Source: Hymenobacter sp. BT730
Lineage (GTDB): Bacteria; Bacteroidota; Bacteroidia; Cytophagales; Hymenobacteraceae
NCBI RefSeq assembly: GCF_030542105.1
Contig: NZ_JAUOFB010000001.1
Span: 558,001 to 622,000 of the forward strand
Direction: 5' to 3'
Length of the DNA: 64,000 nt
Shown: positions 33,001 to 42,844 of the stretch, one piece after another
Position numbering within the stretch: the stretch's first letter is position 1
Layout: every line of letters begins with the position of its first letter
Made by a program: the position numbers and the translations under genes
Notes under the pieces: generated by a model
What the model saw: the letters and a program-made list of their open reading frames with translations, nothing else
The model's database searches: none
Told to the model about the DNA's origin: nothing

Positions 33001-36000
33001 GCCAATACCACGGCTACCACTCTGGCCCTACAGTTTACGGCCAAGGACAACAGCGGCCTGGCCAGTGCCAATACGGCTACCTACACTGTACCGGTAAACC
33101 AGAACATTACTGAGCCGATTGCCAGCAACGTGTCCTCGGGCCCGATTGTGAGCAGCGCCAGTGCTACAGCCATTACGGCCTTCTCAGGTTCGTTAAATGG
33201 GAATACGTCGCTCTACAGCTACATCATTCGCACCATTCCAAATGGCGATACCCAAGGGACACTGTACGTGAACGGAGTAGCCGTGACTACCCCCGAGTTT
33301 GAGCTGCTGGCCGCCGATGCCAATAAACTGACCTTTGACCCGAGTGGCGCCAGCAACACCACGGTAACTTTCACCTACACCGTGCGCGCTAACAGCGCTA
33401 CGGGCCCTGTTGACACCACGCCGGCTACTTACACCATCACACTCAGCAACGCGGCCCCGGTGGCAACAGCCGTGAGCAACTCGCTGAGCAGCCCCATTGC
33501 CAGCTCGGCCGGTCAAACGGCTATCAGCTCCCTGAATGCAACGGATGCCGATGGCTCGATTACTTCCTACTCCATCAAGAGCCTGCCTACGGATGGTACG
33601 CTGTACTACAATAACAATACGGATGGGGTGAGTGGCACTTATGTGGCCTTCACCAGCGGTAATATCGGGACAGTAACGCTGACCCCGGCCCAGGCAGCTA
33701 AACTGAATTTTGACCCCTCGGGCGCCTTTGGCGGCACGGTAACGTTTACCTACGCGGCAACGGATAACCAGAGTGCCGTTTCCAACACGGCTACCTACTC
33801 TATTCAGGTAACCGATGTGGATAAGGAAGCCGTGTACACGGTTGCTGCTGCGAAGAATGTAGACAGCTACACAACCGGTAATTCTCTGGCCACGGTAACC
33901 GATGCGGATGGGGCTCTGGCCTCCGCTGTGCTGGCCACCGGCAGCACGTTGCCCGCCGGCGTAGCCTTAAATGCTACTACGGGTCAGTTTACCGTAAGCA
34001 ATGCTTCTCTGTTAGTAGCTGGCTCATACCCTTTGAGCGTAGCTACTACCGATGTCCTGGGCGGTGTGACGACGCAGAGCATCACCCTCACCTTCACGGC
34101 CGATAAGGAAGCCGTGTACACCGTAGTGGCTGCCAAGAACGCGGACGACTATACTACTGGTGCCTCTTTGGCTACCGTAGCTGACGCCGACGGTGCATTA
34201 ACCTCCGCCGTGCTGGCTAACGGCACCAGCCTCCCTGCTGGCGTAGCCCTGAACGCTACCACGGGCCAGCTGACAGTGAGCAACGCCTCCTTGCTGGTAG
34301 CCGGTAGCTACACCTTCCAGGTGAAAACCACCGATGTTAATGGTGGTACCACGACCCAAGCCGTCACCCTGACCTTCACCGCCGATAAAGAAGCTGTATA
34401 CACCGTGGCCGCCGCCAAAAATGTAGACAGCTACCCGGTGGGTGCTTCCCTGGCAACCGTAAACGATGCCGATGGCGCGTTGACGGCTGCCGTCCTAGCC
34501 GGTGGTAGCACGCTGCCTGCTGGGGTGGCCCTCAACGCAACCACGGGGCAGTTCACCGTATCGAATGCGGCCCTGCTAGTGGCCGGCACGTACGCCTTGA
34601 GCGTAACCACTACCGATGCTTTGGGCGGTACTACTACCCAGAGCATTACCCTCACGTTTACGGCGGATAAAGAAGCCGTGTACTCGGTGGCTGCCGCAAA
34701 GAATGTGGATAGCTATACGGCCGGTGCATCTTTGGCAACGGTTACGGATGTCGATGGTACGTTGACCGCAGCCGTACTGGCCAACGGCAGCACGCTGCCA
34801 GCCGGGGTAGCGCTTAATGCTACTACGGGTCAGTTCACCGTGAGCAGCGCTTCGGCCTTGGTAGCCGGCTCGTATCCTCTAACAATTAATACCACAGACG
34901 CAAACGGCGGTAAATCAGCGAGCACTATCACGCTGACCTTTACGGCTGACCGGGAAGCGGTGTACTCTTCGCCCAACACTTATAACCAGGATGTGCTCAG
35001 CAATGGCTTGTCCCTGGCAACAGTAACGGATGTGGACGGCGCCCTGACTACTGCCGCGCTGGCTACGGGTACTTTGCCCACGGGCATGAGCTTCAACCTG
35101 TCTACGGGCCAGTTCACAGTAAGCAACAGCGCCACGCTGGCGGCTGGCACTTACAGCTTCACCGTAAACACGGTGGATGCCTCCGGCGGTAAGTCGACGG
35201 TACCGGTTAGCATTACCATCGCCGCCGATAAGGAAGCGGTGTACTCGCTGGCTACGGCGAAGAACCTGGATGCCTACACGACCGGCAACTCCCTGGCTAC
35301 GGTAGCCGATGCCGATGGTGCTATTGTTTCTGCTACGCCGAATGGCACGCTGCCAGCCGGAGTTAGCCTGAACGCCACCACCGGGCAGCTGCTGGTATCG
35401 GATGCGGCGGCCCTGGTAGCGGGCACCTACACTTTCCAGGTAGCCACCACAGATGCAGTAGGCGGCTCGACGACGCAGTCGATTACGCTTAACTTCAGCG
35501 ACGCCGAAGCGGTGTACACCGTGGCCGCCGCTAAAAACGTGAAGAGCTATGCGAACAACCAGAGCCTGGCGACGGTAACGGATGCCAACGGCGCTATTAC
35601 CTCGGCCGTTTTGGCCAATGGCACCAGCCTCCCTGCTGGCGTAGCCCTGAATGCCACCACGGGCCAGCTGACAGTGAGCAACGCCTCCTTGCTGGTAGCC
35701 GGTACCTATGCCTTCCAGGTAACAACGACCGATGCTACCGGGGGTATTACCACCCAAGCCGTGACCCTGACGTTCACCGGTGACGCCGAGGCCGTGTACT
35801 CCTCGTCCAACACTTACAACCAGGATGCGCTTAGCAACGGCATGTCGCTGGCCACCGTAACGGATACCAATGGAGGTGTAGTGCAAGCTACCCTCACAAC
35901 GGGCACCTTGCCCACGGGCATGAGCTTCAACCTGACTACGGGTCAGTTTACGGCAAGCAACGCCACGCTGACGGCCGGCACTTACAGCTTCCGGGTAAAC

Positions 36001-36903
36001 ACGGTAGACGCCACGGGCGGCAAATCCACTAACACCGTTGATATTACCATCACGACGGACGCGGAAGCAACGTACTCGGTAGGTAACACCTACGCGAAGA
36101 GCAACCTCCGCAATGGCCAGACGCTGGCCTCGGTTACCGATGCTGATGCCACGCTGACTTCGGCTACCCTGGCCGCTGGCAGCAGCCTCCCAATGTGGAT
36201 GCAGCTCAATACCTCGACTGGCGCCATTACTATTCCAGTGGCGACTAATGCTGCTGCTGGCGTGTTTACCGCTACCATAAACACGGTTGATGCCGTGGGT
36301 GGCAAATCGGTAACCACCGTGAGCATTACCGTTACGGTACCGCCGCTGCCCATTGAGCTGACGACGTTCAACGTGCAGGCTGTGCAGGCAAATGCCCAAC
36401 TGACGTGGCGCACGGCCGTGGAGAAGAACAACGACCACTTCGCTGTGGAGCGCAGCTTCGACGGCCTCACATTTACGTCGATAGGTCAGGTGCGCGGTAA
36501 TGGCAGCACCACCAACTACCACGACTATACCTTCACGGACGCGAATGTAGGGCTGAGCTATACGGGTACCGTGTACTACCGCCTGCGTCAGGTGGATATG
36601 GATGGCAAGGAGCACATTACGCAGATTCGCACGGTACGCTTTAAAGCTACGGCTAGTGCCGCCAGCATTAGCCTGTTCCCGAACCCGGCTGTGGATAACA
36701 CCACGCTGGACCTGAGCAAGCTGCCCGCCGGCACTTATCAAGTACAGGTGCTCGATATGACGGGCCGGATAGTCCGCCAGGCTTCGGCCCAGGGCGGTCT
36801 GCAACAGGCACTGGATATCCGCTCTTTGAGCGAGGGTACCTACCACATTCTGATTCACGGGAATAGCCTGAATCTGAACCAAAAGCTGGTGAAGAGAAAC
36901 TAG
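30088..36903 (+). CDS. Giant T9SS-secreted repeat adhesin
   Basis: 2271 residues. A signal peptide (1-22, cut near VQGQA) is followed by an N-terminal beta domain, a DUF11-like domain (about 270-390, NHAKAGSTVTYTATTTASGD), a cadherin-like segment, six repeats of about 120 residues (504-1244; QASDADGTIATYQIASLP type) and nine repeats of about 93 residues (1245-2084; LPAGVALNATTGQFTVSN, a putative-Ig style). It ends with a type A T9SS sorting domain (SLFPNPAVDNTTLDL ... GTYHILIHGN ... QKLVKRN). The protein should cross the outer membrane by type IX secretion and be attached or released after CTD cleavage. DG/DAD motifs suggest Ca2+ binding. Ligand unknown. Composition is Thr/Ala/Ser-rich with almost no Cys. 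Confidence 0.92.
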   Translation: MKILLHSVLLLLALVPLGVQGQARKRDSITDIDPSISTAQSTTARKSLKRQTTPVAMAVAATCINTTTLNFATRTTNEDWKNHAPVNAGGGSTNTTISTAGSYVEPAGGTQTGLYVTPVNGANSLYWEADYTSTADVTTQITYSLNRPVNNFSLRIQDIDLGAQAWVDKVTFTATQADGTVLNLSSTTDATVTRDAAYISLSGNSLQGLQNVAANSTLGNVTVTFNKPIVSFKITYQNVITGIADPLGQYIAIDYMSWCTQANVATTLSGTNHAKAGSTVTYTATTTASGDYAATGVQPKVQFTPGTVLASYPTGSTYVQSTGVLTLPTIANLAIGASSTSVITFVMPATTVNGTASSTIGTDDADPLDNNGSAAAAKVTTVVNTPPVPTALSSTTPRAVYTQLSPLAATDVNGDAISTFTITQASLTALNTSGKLYVKSGSTYTEVNAGNFSGLVLSAAQAASLYFLPNSTASVGTVSFSYYATDSQGDISTSTAAYSLNITNSAPVAATTTYSGATIYSTDGQKAITALQASDADGTIATYQIASLPTDGTLFYNTNADGISGTYVAVASANLNTLNLSPAQAASLRFDPSGLASGNVIFTFTAKDNNGQVSNTATYTIPVASSIVPVAANTTNSGTILSSAGQTTISSLQASDADGAIATYQIASLPADGTLYYNNNVDGVSGTYVAFTSGNIGTVTLTPAQAASLKFDPSGAFNGNVAFTFTAKDNVGNLSNVATYTVPVSNVAPVAADVTMTTAQPIPGANGPTAIPALTATDTDGTVASYQISALPGSGTLSYNTAADGTSGTYVAITSAMLTGGASQLNLTAQQAASLKYDPSGATNSNVTFTYTATDNNGAVDATPATFTITLGNQAPRAISGTNSSVTTTTKNDAYRLNWTAPNGTLNGSDADGTIASFTITGGLPNTTTQGELTYSTTDLGVNVGRNNNALTIITTSTVIPAGAYLYFNPAANTTATTLALQFTAKDNSGLASANTATYTVPVNQNITEPIASNVSSGPIVSSASATAITAFSGSLNGNTSLYSYIIRTIPNGDTQGTLYVNGVAVTTPEFELLAADANKLTFDPSGASNTTVTFTYTVRANSATGPVDTTPATYTITLSNAAPVATAVSNSLSSPIASSAGQTAISSLNATDADGSITSYSIKSLPTDGTLYYNNNTDGVSGTYVAFTSGNIGTVTLTPAQAAKLNFDPSGAFGGTVTFTYAATDNQSAVSNTATYSIQVTDVDKEAVYTVAAAKNVDSYTTGNSLATVTDADGALASAVLATGSTLPAGVALNATTGQFTVSNASLLVAGSYPLSVATTDVLGGVTTQSITLTFTADKEAVYTVVAAKNADDYTTGASLATVADADGALTSAVLANGTSLPAGVALNATTGQLTVSNASLLVAGSYTFQVKTTDVNGGTTTQAVTLTFTADKEAVYTVAAAKNVDSYPVGASLATVNDADGALTAAVLAGGSTLPAGVALNATTGQFTVSNAALLVAGTYALSVTTTDALGGTTTQSITLTFTADKEAVYSVAAAKNVDSYTAGASLATVTDVDGTLTAAVLANGSTLPAGVALNATTGQFTVSSASALVAGSYPLTINTTDANGGKSASTITLTFTADREAVYSSPNTYNQDVLSNGLSLATVTDVDGALTTAALATGTLPTGMSFNLSTGQFTVSNSATLAAGTYSFTVNTVDASGGKSTVPVSITIAADKEAVYSLATAKNLDAYTTGNSLATVADADGAIVSATPNGTLPAGVSLNATTGQLLVSDAAALVAGTYTFQVATTDAVGGSTTQSITLNFSDAEAVYTVAAAKNVKSYANNQSLATVTDANGAITSAVLANGTSLPAGVALNATTGQLTVSNASLLVAGTYAFQVTTTDATGGITTQAVTLTFTGDAEAVYSSSNTYNQDALSNGMSLATVTDTNGGVVQATLTTGTLPTGMSFNLTTGQFTASNATLTAGTYSFRVNTVDATGGKSTNTVDITITTDAEATYSVGNTYAKSNLRNGQTLASVTDADATLTSATLAAGSSLPMWMQLNTSTGAITIPVATNAAAGVFTATINTVDAVGGKSVTTVSITVTVPPLPIELTTFNVQAVQANAQLTWRTAVEKNNDHFAVERSFDGLTFTSIGQVRGNGSTTNYHDYTFTDANVGLSYTGTVYYRLRQVDMDGKEHITQIRTVRFKATASAASISLFPNPAVDNTTLDLSKLPAGTYQVQVLDMTGRIVRQASAQGGLQQALDIRSLSEGTYHILIHGNSLNLNQKLVKRN
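31597..33819 (+). repeat. Six cadherin-like repeats of about 120 residues
   Basis: Each unit has an APVAA-type start, a DADG-(T/A/S)I turn, SLPTDGTLYYN, a DGVSGTYV-A stretch, AQAASLRFDPSG and a closing TYTIPV strand. Units 2 and 6 are the most alike; units 4 and 5 are diverged and lack parts of the pattern. Confidence 0.8.
33820..36339 (+). repeat. Nine Ig-like repeats of about 93 residues
   Basis: 840 codons divide into nine units, each starting D(K/A/R)EAVY and containing SLATVTDADG, LPAGVALNATTGQ and a TTD/VDA-GG turn. Two sub-types occur: the common AAKNVDSY form and a SSxNTYNQD form (units 5 and 8). Unit 9 is the most diverged and borders the linker to the sorting domain. Confidence 0.85.
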
Positions 36904-36923
36904 CCTTTCGCCGATGGCGTCCG

Positions 36924-36960
36924 AAAAGCCCCTTCCAGCTTGGAAGGGGCTTTTTGTTTT
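36924..36960 (+). terminator. Terminator after adhesin
   Basis: Stem aaaagccccttcca / tggaaggggctttt with a short loop, followed by a T-rich run. It ends the adhesin transcript. Confidence 0.88.
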
Positions 36961-37035
36961 TTCTTCCACCATTTCAGGCAGACTACGTAGCAGCAAGTTG
37001 GTTTACTAGTTCTATGTGTTAGTAAGACTTACTTT

Positions 37036-38022
37036 ATGAAACCTGCTTCTTCGAATAATATAGCCCCGGAGGCTGCCCCCATGGAGTTTTCTTTCGCCAC
37101 CGCTGCCGACTATGATGTGGTGATAGTGGGGGGCGGCAGCGCCGGGCTGAGTGCCGCCCTGGTGTTGGGCCGCAGCTGCCGCAAGGTGTTGGTTTGCAGT
37201 AGCGGCCCGCCCCGCAACAGCACCTCGCCCGGCGTGCACAGCTTTTTCACCCGCGACGGTATTAAGCCCGCCGAACTGCTGCGGGTAGGCCGGGAGCAGC
37301 TAGCGCCTTATCCCACCATTAGCACCCGGGAGGCCTGCGTTACCCATATCGAGGTAAAGGAAATAGGTTTCAGCATCACCATGCAGCCTGATAGGGGCGG
37401 CCACCCGGTTACGGTTTCAACCCGGCGGGTGCTGCTGGCCACCGGCGTCACCGACGACCTGCCGCCCATTGAGGGTATGCGCGAGCTGTGGGGCATGGGC
37501 GTGCTGCACTGCCCGTATTGCCACGGCTGGGAGGTGCGTAGCAAGCCCCTGGCCGTATTAGGGCAGGGCAAAACCGCTTTTGGGCTGGGCTTGCTCATCA
37601 GCCGCTGGAGCAAGGATGTGGTGGTGTGCACCAATGGCCCCAGCGGAATCAAGGAAAAAGGCATGCGGCGGCTGGAGCGGCATGGCGTGGTGGTGCGCGA
37701 AGATAGAATTGCGCGCCTGGAAGGCCGCCCTACCGGCGAGCTGCGCCACATCGTATTTGAAAACGGGGAGAAGCTCTCCCGCCACGCGCTGTTTCTGCAC
37801 ACCCACCAACGGCAGCGCAGCACGCTGGCGGAAGAAACCGGGTGCCGCATGCTCTCCAGCGGTGCCGTGTGGACCAGCAAAAAAGCCCAGACCAGCATCA
37901 AGGGTATCTACGCCGCTGGCGACATTACCCCCGCTCCGCAACAAGCCATTATTGCTGCCGCCGAAGGCTCCCTGGCCGCCATTGCCATCAATGAAAGCCT
38001 GACGCGGGAAGAGTGCCGCTAG
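37036..38022 (+). CDS. Thioredoxin-reductase-like FAD/NAD(P) oxidoreductase
   Basis: 328 residues. FAD-binding GGGSAG at 32-37, a CPYC redox pair at 159-162 (LHCPYCHGWE), an NAD(P)-binding region around VLGQGKTAFGLGLLISRW (weak Gly motif), and the closing FAD motif GIYAAGDITPAPQQAIIAAA. The CPYC position matches the redox disulfide of thioredoxin reductase, and this branch is often found as stand-alone reductases of small disulfide proteins. A true TrxR normally has CAxC and a GGGDSA NAD(P) motif, so the partner is uncertain. The ATG at 37036 is used; an ATG at 37081 would still keep the FAD motif. Convergent with metF, stops six bases apart. Confidence 0.88.
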   Translation: MKPASSNNIAPEAAPMEFSFATAADYDVVIVGGGSAGLSAALVLGRSCRKVLVCSSGPPRNSTSPGVHSFFTRDGIKPAELLRVGREQLAPYPTISTREACVTHIEVKEIGFSITMQPDRGGHPVTVSTRRVLLATGVTDDLPPIEGMRELWGMGVLHCPYCHGWEVRSKPLAVLGQGKTAFGLGLLISRWSKDVVVCTNGPSGIKEKGMRRLERHGVVVREDRIARLEGRPTGELRHIVFENGEKLSRHALFLHTHQRQRSTLAEETGCRMLSSGAVWTSKKAQTSIKGIYAAGDITPAPQQAIIAAAEGSLAAIAINESLTREECR

Positions 38023-38028
38023 CGAAGC

Positions 38029-38985
38029 TTAGAACAGCGCGCTGGCCACCTGCCGGATGCTGTCCGATTTGCCCATGCTGTAGTAGTGCAGCACGGGTAC
38101 GCCGTGCGCCATTAGCTCTTTGCTCTGGTTGATGCACCACTCAATGCCAATACGCCGGGCCACCTCGTTGCTGGGAGCCTGATGCACGGCATCGGCCAGC
38201 TCTTCCGGAATGTTAAGGTAGAAGGCCCGGGGCAGCATGGTGAGCTGGCCTTTGGCCGTGAGAGGCTTTAAGCCGGGAATGATGGGCACATTGATGCCCG
38301 CTTCCCGGCAGCGCTTCTCGAAGCTGAAGAACTGCTCATTGTCGAAGAACATCTGGGTCACGATGTAGTCGGCGCCGCGGTCTACCTTGTGTTTGAGGTA
38401 GCGCAGGTCGGCCGCGTAGTTCGGCGACTCGAAGTGCTTTTCAGGGTAGCCGGCCGCGCCAATGCAGAAGTTGGTGGCCCAGGTGTCGTCCTGCTCCTCG
38501 TCCAGGTAGGAGCCTTTGTTCAGGTCGGCCACCTGGCCAATCAGGTCGCAGGCGTAGCTGTGGCCGTCAGGGTCCGGCAGGAATCGGCCTTCTGATTTGA
38601 TAGGGTCCCCGCGCAGGGCTAGTACGTTATCAATGCCCAGGAAGTGCAGGTCGATGAGGGCATTTTCGGTTTCCTCCTTGGAGAAGCCACCGCAGATGAG
38701 GTGGGGCACCGTATCTACATCGAAGCGGTTTTTGATGGCCGCGCAGATACCGACCGTACCCGGCCGGCGGCGCACGGTTTTCTTTTCCAGCAAGCCGTTG
38801 GGGTGCTGCCGGTACACGTACTCCTCGCGGTGGTAGGTGACGTCAATAAACGGGGGCTTGAACTCCAGAAGCGGCTCAATATTGGTGAACAGGCTCTGGA
38901 TATTCTCGCCCTTTTTCGGCGGCAGAACCTCAAAGGAAAACAGCGTTTTTCCCTTGGCTTGCAGCAGGTGGTCGGTTACTTTCAT
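38029..38985 (-). CDS. metF: Methylenetetrahydrofolate reductase
   Basis: 318 residues. Reduces 5,10-methylene-THF to 5-methyl-THF, the methyl donor for MetH. Family blocks: LFSFEVLPPKKGEN, DVTYHREEYV, HLICGGFSKEE, DNVLALRGDP, KVDRGADYIVTQMFFDNE and IPIIPGLKPL. The ATG at 38985 (MKVTDHLLQAKGK) is used; a TTG four codons upstream is less likely. It follows metH by 80 bp on the same strand with no terminator seen between them, so the SAM riboswitch before metH probably controls both. Confidence 0.95.
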   Translation of the reverse strand: MKVTDHLLQAKGKTLFSFEVLPPKKGENIQSLFTNIEPLLEFKPPFIDVTYHREEYVYRQHPNGLLEKKTVRRRPGTVGICAAIKNRFDVDTVPHLICGGFSKEETENALIDLHFLGIDNVLALRGDPIKSEGRFLPDPDGHSYACDLIGQVADLNKGSYLDEEQDDTWATNFCIGAAGYPEKHFESPNYAADLRYLKHKVDRGADYIVTQMFFDNEQFFSFEKRCREAGINVPIIPGLKPLTAKGQLTMLPRAFYLNIPEELADAVHQAPSNEVARRIGIEWCINQSKELMAHGVPVLHYYSMGKSDSIRQVASALF

Positions 38986-39065
38986 ATGGAGCACCAACTA
39001 AAAGCTGGTGGGTATTGCGGTGGTGTTCAAAGCTTGTGCCCTAACAAAAGGAGCGTAGCTACTAC

Positions 39066-42000
39066 TTACAGGGCAGTTACGGGCACGGAAACCGGGTCAT
39101 AGTTCAGGTTGGGCGCCAACCAGCGCTCCAACTCCGGCAGCGGCATGTTCTTGCGTTGGGCTATGTCCGCTACCTGGTCTTTGCCGATACGGCCCAGCCC
39201 GAAATAGCGGGAGTTGGGGTGCGCGTAGTAGAAGCCGCTGACGGAAGAGGCCGGGTACATGGCTAGGTTTTCCGTCAGGCGGATGCCGGTTTTATTTTCA
39301 GCGTCCAGCAGTTCGAACAGCGTGATTTTCTCGGTGTGGTCGGGGCAGCCGGGGTAGCCGGGTGCGGGCCGCACACCCTGGTATTTCTCCTGAATGAGGT
39401 CTTCGTTGGAAAGGTTCTCCGCGGGCGCATATCCCCAGAATTCCTCCCGCACGCGCTGGTGCAGGCGCTCGGCAAACGCCTCGGCGAGGCGGTCGGCCAA
39501 GGCTTTCACCATGATGCTGGAGTAGTCGTCGTGGTCTTTTTCGAACTGGTCCAGCAGCTTTTCAATGCCCAGGCCCGCCGTCACCGCAAACCCGCCGATG
39601 TAGTCCTCCCGGCCGGTTTCCCGCGGAGCCACGAAATCAGAGAAGGCCAGCGAAGGTATGCCGGGGGCTTTTTCGCTCTGCTGGCGCAGAGTAAAAAACT
39701 CGGTCTGTACCTCTTCCCGCGACTCATCGGTAAACACCTGAATAGTGTCGTGGTCGAGGGTATTGGCGGGCCAGAAGCCCAGCACTGCGCGGGCCGTGAG
39801 CAGCTTTTCGTCGATGATTTTCTTCAGCAGCGCCTGCGCATCCTCAAACAGCTTGGTAGCTGCCTCGCCCAGGTTTTCGTCTTCCAGAATACGCGGGTAG
39901 CGGCCTTTCAGCTCCCAAGTGTGGAAGAAGGGCGTCCAGTCGATGTAGGTGGCCAGCTCGGCCAGCGGGTAATCCTCCAGCACTTTGGTGCCGAGGAAAG
40001 AAGGCTTCGTGATGGGCGTGGTTTCCCAATCGGCTTTAAACCCGTTTTCCCGGGCGGCTTCAATGGGCAGGTAGTTTTTCTCGCGCTGGCGGCCGGCGTA
40101 GTCCTCACGCAGCTGACGGTAATCTTCGCGCACGGTGCGGGCATATTCCACATCAGCGGAGCCCAGCAAAGCGGCAGCTACGCCTACGCTGCGGGAGGCA
40201 TCGTTTACGTGCACCACAGGGCCAGAATAGTTGGGTGCAATCTTCACAGCCACGTGCAGACGGGAAGTGGTGGCGCCGCCAATGAGCAGCGGGGTTTTCA
40301 GGCCGCGCTTTTCCATTTCCTGGGCCACGTACACCATTTCATCCAGGCTTGGCGTGATGAGCCCGCTCAGGCCAATGACATCTACCTGCTGCTTCACGGC
40401 TTCGTCCAGAATCTTTTCCAGCGGCACCATCACGCCTAGGTCTACGATGTCGAAGTTGTTGCAGGCCAGCACCACGCCCACAATGTTTTTGCCGATGTCA
40501 TGCACGTCGCCTTTCACCGTGGCCAGCAGAATTTTGCCGGCGGTCTGCCGGTCGCCACTCTGCTTGTCGGCCAGTAGGTAGGGCTCCAGGTAGGCCACGG
40601 CCTTCTTCATCACGCGGGCCGATTTCACCACCTGGGGCAGGAACATTTTGCCGGCGCCAAATAAGTCACCCACCACGTTCATGCCGGCCATTAAGGGGCC
40701 TTCAATCACTTCCAGCGGCCGGTTTACCTGCTGGCGCACTTCCTCGGTGTCCTGGTCAATAAACTCGGTGATGCCTTTTATCAGGGCGTGCTGCAAACGC
40801 TCGGCCACGGGCAGGCTGCGCCAGGCATCGGCTACCACTTCGGCCTTGTCTTTCTGCTTCACAGTTTCGGCGAAATCCACGAGGCGCTCGGTGGCATCGG
40901 GGCGTCGGTTGAGGAGCACGTCTTCCACTAGCTCCAGCAAATCCTTGGGCACTTCATCGTATACGGCCAACTGGCTGGGGTTTACAATGCCCATATCCAG
41001 CCCGGCCTGGATGGCGTGGTAGAGGAAGGAGGAGTGCATAGCCTCGCGCACCACGTCGTTGCCGCGGAACGAGAAGCTGATGTTGCTCACGCCGCCGCTT
41101 GTGAGCACGCTCGGCAGGTTAGCTTTAATCCAGCGCACGGCCTCAATGAAATCCAGGGCGTAGTTGCGGTGCTCCTCCATGCCGGTGCCCACCGTCAGGA
41201 TGTTGGGGTCGAAGATGATATCCTCGGCCGGGAAGCCCACTTCGTTTACCAGAATATCGTAGCAGCGCCGGCAGATTTCGATGCGCTTTTCTAGCGTGTC
41301 GGCCTGTCCGTTTTCATCAAAAGCCATAACCACCACGGCGGCGCCGTACTGGCGCACGGTGCGGGCGTGGGCTTTGAATACTTCCTCGCCCTCTTTCAGA
41401 GAAATGGAGTTGACGATGCTCTTGCCCTGCACGCACTTGAGGCCGGCTTCCAGCACGCTCCATTTCGAGGAGTCAATCATGATGGGCACGCGGGCAATGT
41501 CGGGCTCGGAGGCAATCAGGTGCAGGAAGGTGGTCATGGCCTGCTCCGAATCCAGCATGCCTTCGTCCATGTTCACGTCCAGCACCTGCGCGCCGCCTTC
41601 CACCTGGTCGCGGGCTACCTGCAGGGCGGCCTCGTAGTTGCCGGTGCGGATGAGGCGGGCAAAGACGCGGCTGCCTGTCACGTTGCACCGCTCGCCCACG
41701 TTCACAAACAGGCTGGTTTCATTGATGCCGAAGGGCTCCAGGCCGCTCAGGCGCGTCACGGTCGGCACGGCAGGCAGGGGGCGGGGCTGGTATTTCTCGG
41801 CCAGCTTGCTCAGCTCGGCAATGTGCTGGGGCGTAGTGCCGCAGCAGCCGCCCACTACCGTCAGCAGGTTGTCTTTGAGGTAGTCTTCTACCACCGCCGC
41901 AAACTCCTGCGCCGATTCATCATACCCACCAAAAGCGTTGGGCAACCCGGCATTAGGGTAAGCCGAAATGTGCACGTCGGCAATGCGGCTGAGCTCCTGC

Positions 42001-42776
42001 ACGTATTGCTTGAGCTGATGCGCCCCCAAGGCGCAGTTCAGCCCCACACTCAGCAGCGGCAGGTGGCGAATAGAGTTCCAGAAAGCCTCCACCGTTTGGC
42101 CCGACAGCGTACGGCCGGAAGCATCGGTAATGGTGCCGGAAATCATGACGGGCACCACTTTGCCGCCGTCATCGAAGAACTTCTGCACGGCGTACAGGGC
42201 CGCTTTGGCGTTCAGGGTATCGAAGATGGTTTCAATCAGCAGCGCATCGGAGCCGCCTTCTACCAAGCCGCGCACCTGCTCCAGGTAGGCGGTGGCCAGC
42301 TCGTCAAACGTCACGGCCCGGAAGCCGGGGCGGTTGACGTCGGGGGAGAGGGAGGCGGTGCGGTTGGTGGGGCCCACGGCGCCGGCCACGAAGCGCGGCT
42401 TGGCGGGATTCTGGGCAGTAAACTCATCGGCCACTTCCCGCGCAATGCGCGCCGACTCGTAGTTCAGCTCATACACAATGTGCTCCAGCCCGTAATCGGC
42501 CTGGGCAATGGTGGTGCCGGAGAAGGTGTTGGTTTCCACCATGTCAGCCCCGGCCGCGAAGTAGTCGGCGTGAATGCCCCGGATGATATCGGGGCGGGTA
42601 AGGCTGAGCAGGTCGTTGTTGCCGCGCAGGGGCTTGGGGTGGTCGGCGAAGCGGGTGCCCCGGAAATCAGCTTCTTCCAGCTTATGGCGCTGGATCATGG
42701 TGCCCATGGCGCCATCCAGAATGAGGAGGCGCTGGCGCAGAATATCGTGGAGCGGGGAGGAGGTCGTCGTCGGCAT
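39066..42776 (-). CDS. metH: Cobalamin-dependent methionine synthase
   Basis: 1236 residues, full four-module length. Homocysteine-binding barrel first ([12 protein letters not shown]; zinc Cys pair in [11 protein letters not shown]), then the methyl-THF-binding barrel ([18 protein letters not shown]), the cobalamin cap and B12 domain ([18 protein letters not shown] with the Co-ligating His), and the C-terminal S-adenosylmethionine reactivation domain ([28 protein letters not shown]). It transfers the methyl group from 5-methyl-THF to homocysteine in the cytosol. Preceded by a SAM-I riboswitch and followed by metF. No cobalamin riboswitch is seen. Confidence 0.97.
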   Translation of the reverse strand: MPTTTSSPLHDILRQRLLILDGAMGTMIQRHKLEEADFRGTRFADHPKPLRGNNDLLSLTRPDIIRGIHADYFAAGADMVETNTFSGTTIAQADYGLEHIVYELNYESARIAREVADEFTAQNPAKPRFVAGAVGPTNRTASLSPDVNRPGFRAVTFDELATAYLEQVRGLVEGGSDALLIETIFDTLNAKAALYAVQKFFDDGGKVVPVMISGTITDASGRTLSGQTVEAFWNSIRHLPLLSVGLNCALGAHQLKQYVQELSRIADVHISAYPNAGLPNAFGGYDESAQEFAAVVEDYLKDNLLTVVGGCCGTTPQHIAELSKLAEKYQPRPLPAVPTVTRLSGLEPFGINETSLFVNVGERCNVTGSRVFARLIRTGNYEAALQVARDQVEGGAQVLDVNMDEGMLDSEQAMTTFLHLIASEPDIARVPIMIDSSKWSVLEAGLKCVQGKSIVNSISLKEGEEVFKAHARTVRQYGAAVVVMAFDENGQADTLEKRIEICRRCYDILVNEVGFPAEDIIFDPNILTVGTGMEEHRNYALDFIEAVRWIKANLPSVLTSGGVSNISFSFRGNDVVREAMHSSFLYHAIQAGLDMGIVNPSQLAVYDEVPKDLLELVEDVLLNRRPDATERLVDFAETVKQKDKAEVVADAWRSLPVAERLQHALIKGITEFIDQDTEEVRQQVNRPLEVIEGPLMAGMNVVGDLFGAGKMFLPQVVKSARVMKKAVAYLEPYLLADKQSGDRQTAGKILLATVKGDVHDIGKNIVGVVLACNNFDIVDLGVMVPLEKILDEAVKQQVDVIGLSGLITPSLDEMVYVAQEMEKRGLKTPLLIGGATTSRLHVAVKIAPNYSGPVVHVNDASRSVGVAAALLGSADVEYARTVREDYRQLREDYAGRQREKNYLPIEAARENGFKADWETTPITKPSFLGTKVLEDYPLAELATYIDWTPFFHTWELKGRYPRILEDENLGEAATKLFEDAQALLKKIIDEKLLTARAVLGFWPANTLDHDTIQVFTDESREEVQTEFFTLRQQSEKAPGIPSLAFSDFVAPRETGREDYIGGFAVTAGLGIEKLLDQFEKDHDDYSSIMVKALADRLAEAFAERLHQRVREEFWGYAPAENLSNEDLIQEKYQGVRPAPGYPGCPDHTEKITLFELLDAENKTGIRLTENLAMYPASSVSGFYYAHPNSRYFGLGRIGKDQVADIAQRKNMPLPELERWLAPNLNYDPVSVPVTAL

Positions 42777-42807
42777 GTCGGCTTTTCAGAAAAACGGCAG
42801 TCAATAG

Positions 42808-42821
42808 CCTATCCAGAAAGA
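42808..42821 (-). promoter_or_regulatory. Anti-P1 element of the metH riboswitch
   Basis: Read on the minus strand this stretch is complementary over 14 bases (one G-U) to 42935-42948, the 5' strand of aptamer helix P1 and the bases following it. It can therefore replace the 3' P1 strand. It ends 31 bases before the metH ATG; a GCCG and five T follow it, but no convincing terminator stem could be drawn. Confidence 0.6.
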
Positions 42822-42844
42822 GCCGCGCCAGAGCGGGTTCTGTA

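Noticed and set aside
31597..36339. CRISPR-like periodicity
   Set aside because: The regular spacing comes from protein repeats of 93 and 120 codons in a continuous frame, not from short direct repeats with unique spacers.
34915..36996. 693-codon open frame antisense to the adhesin repeats
   Set aside because: It repeats in step with the sense repeats and contains no recognisable domain; the sense gene has signal peptide, repeats and sorting domain.
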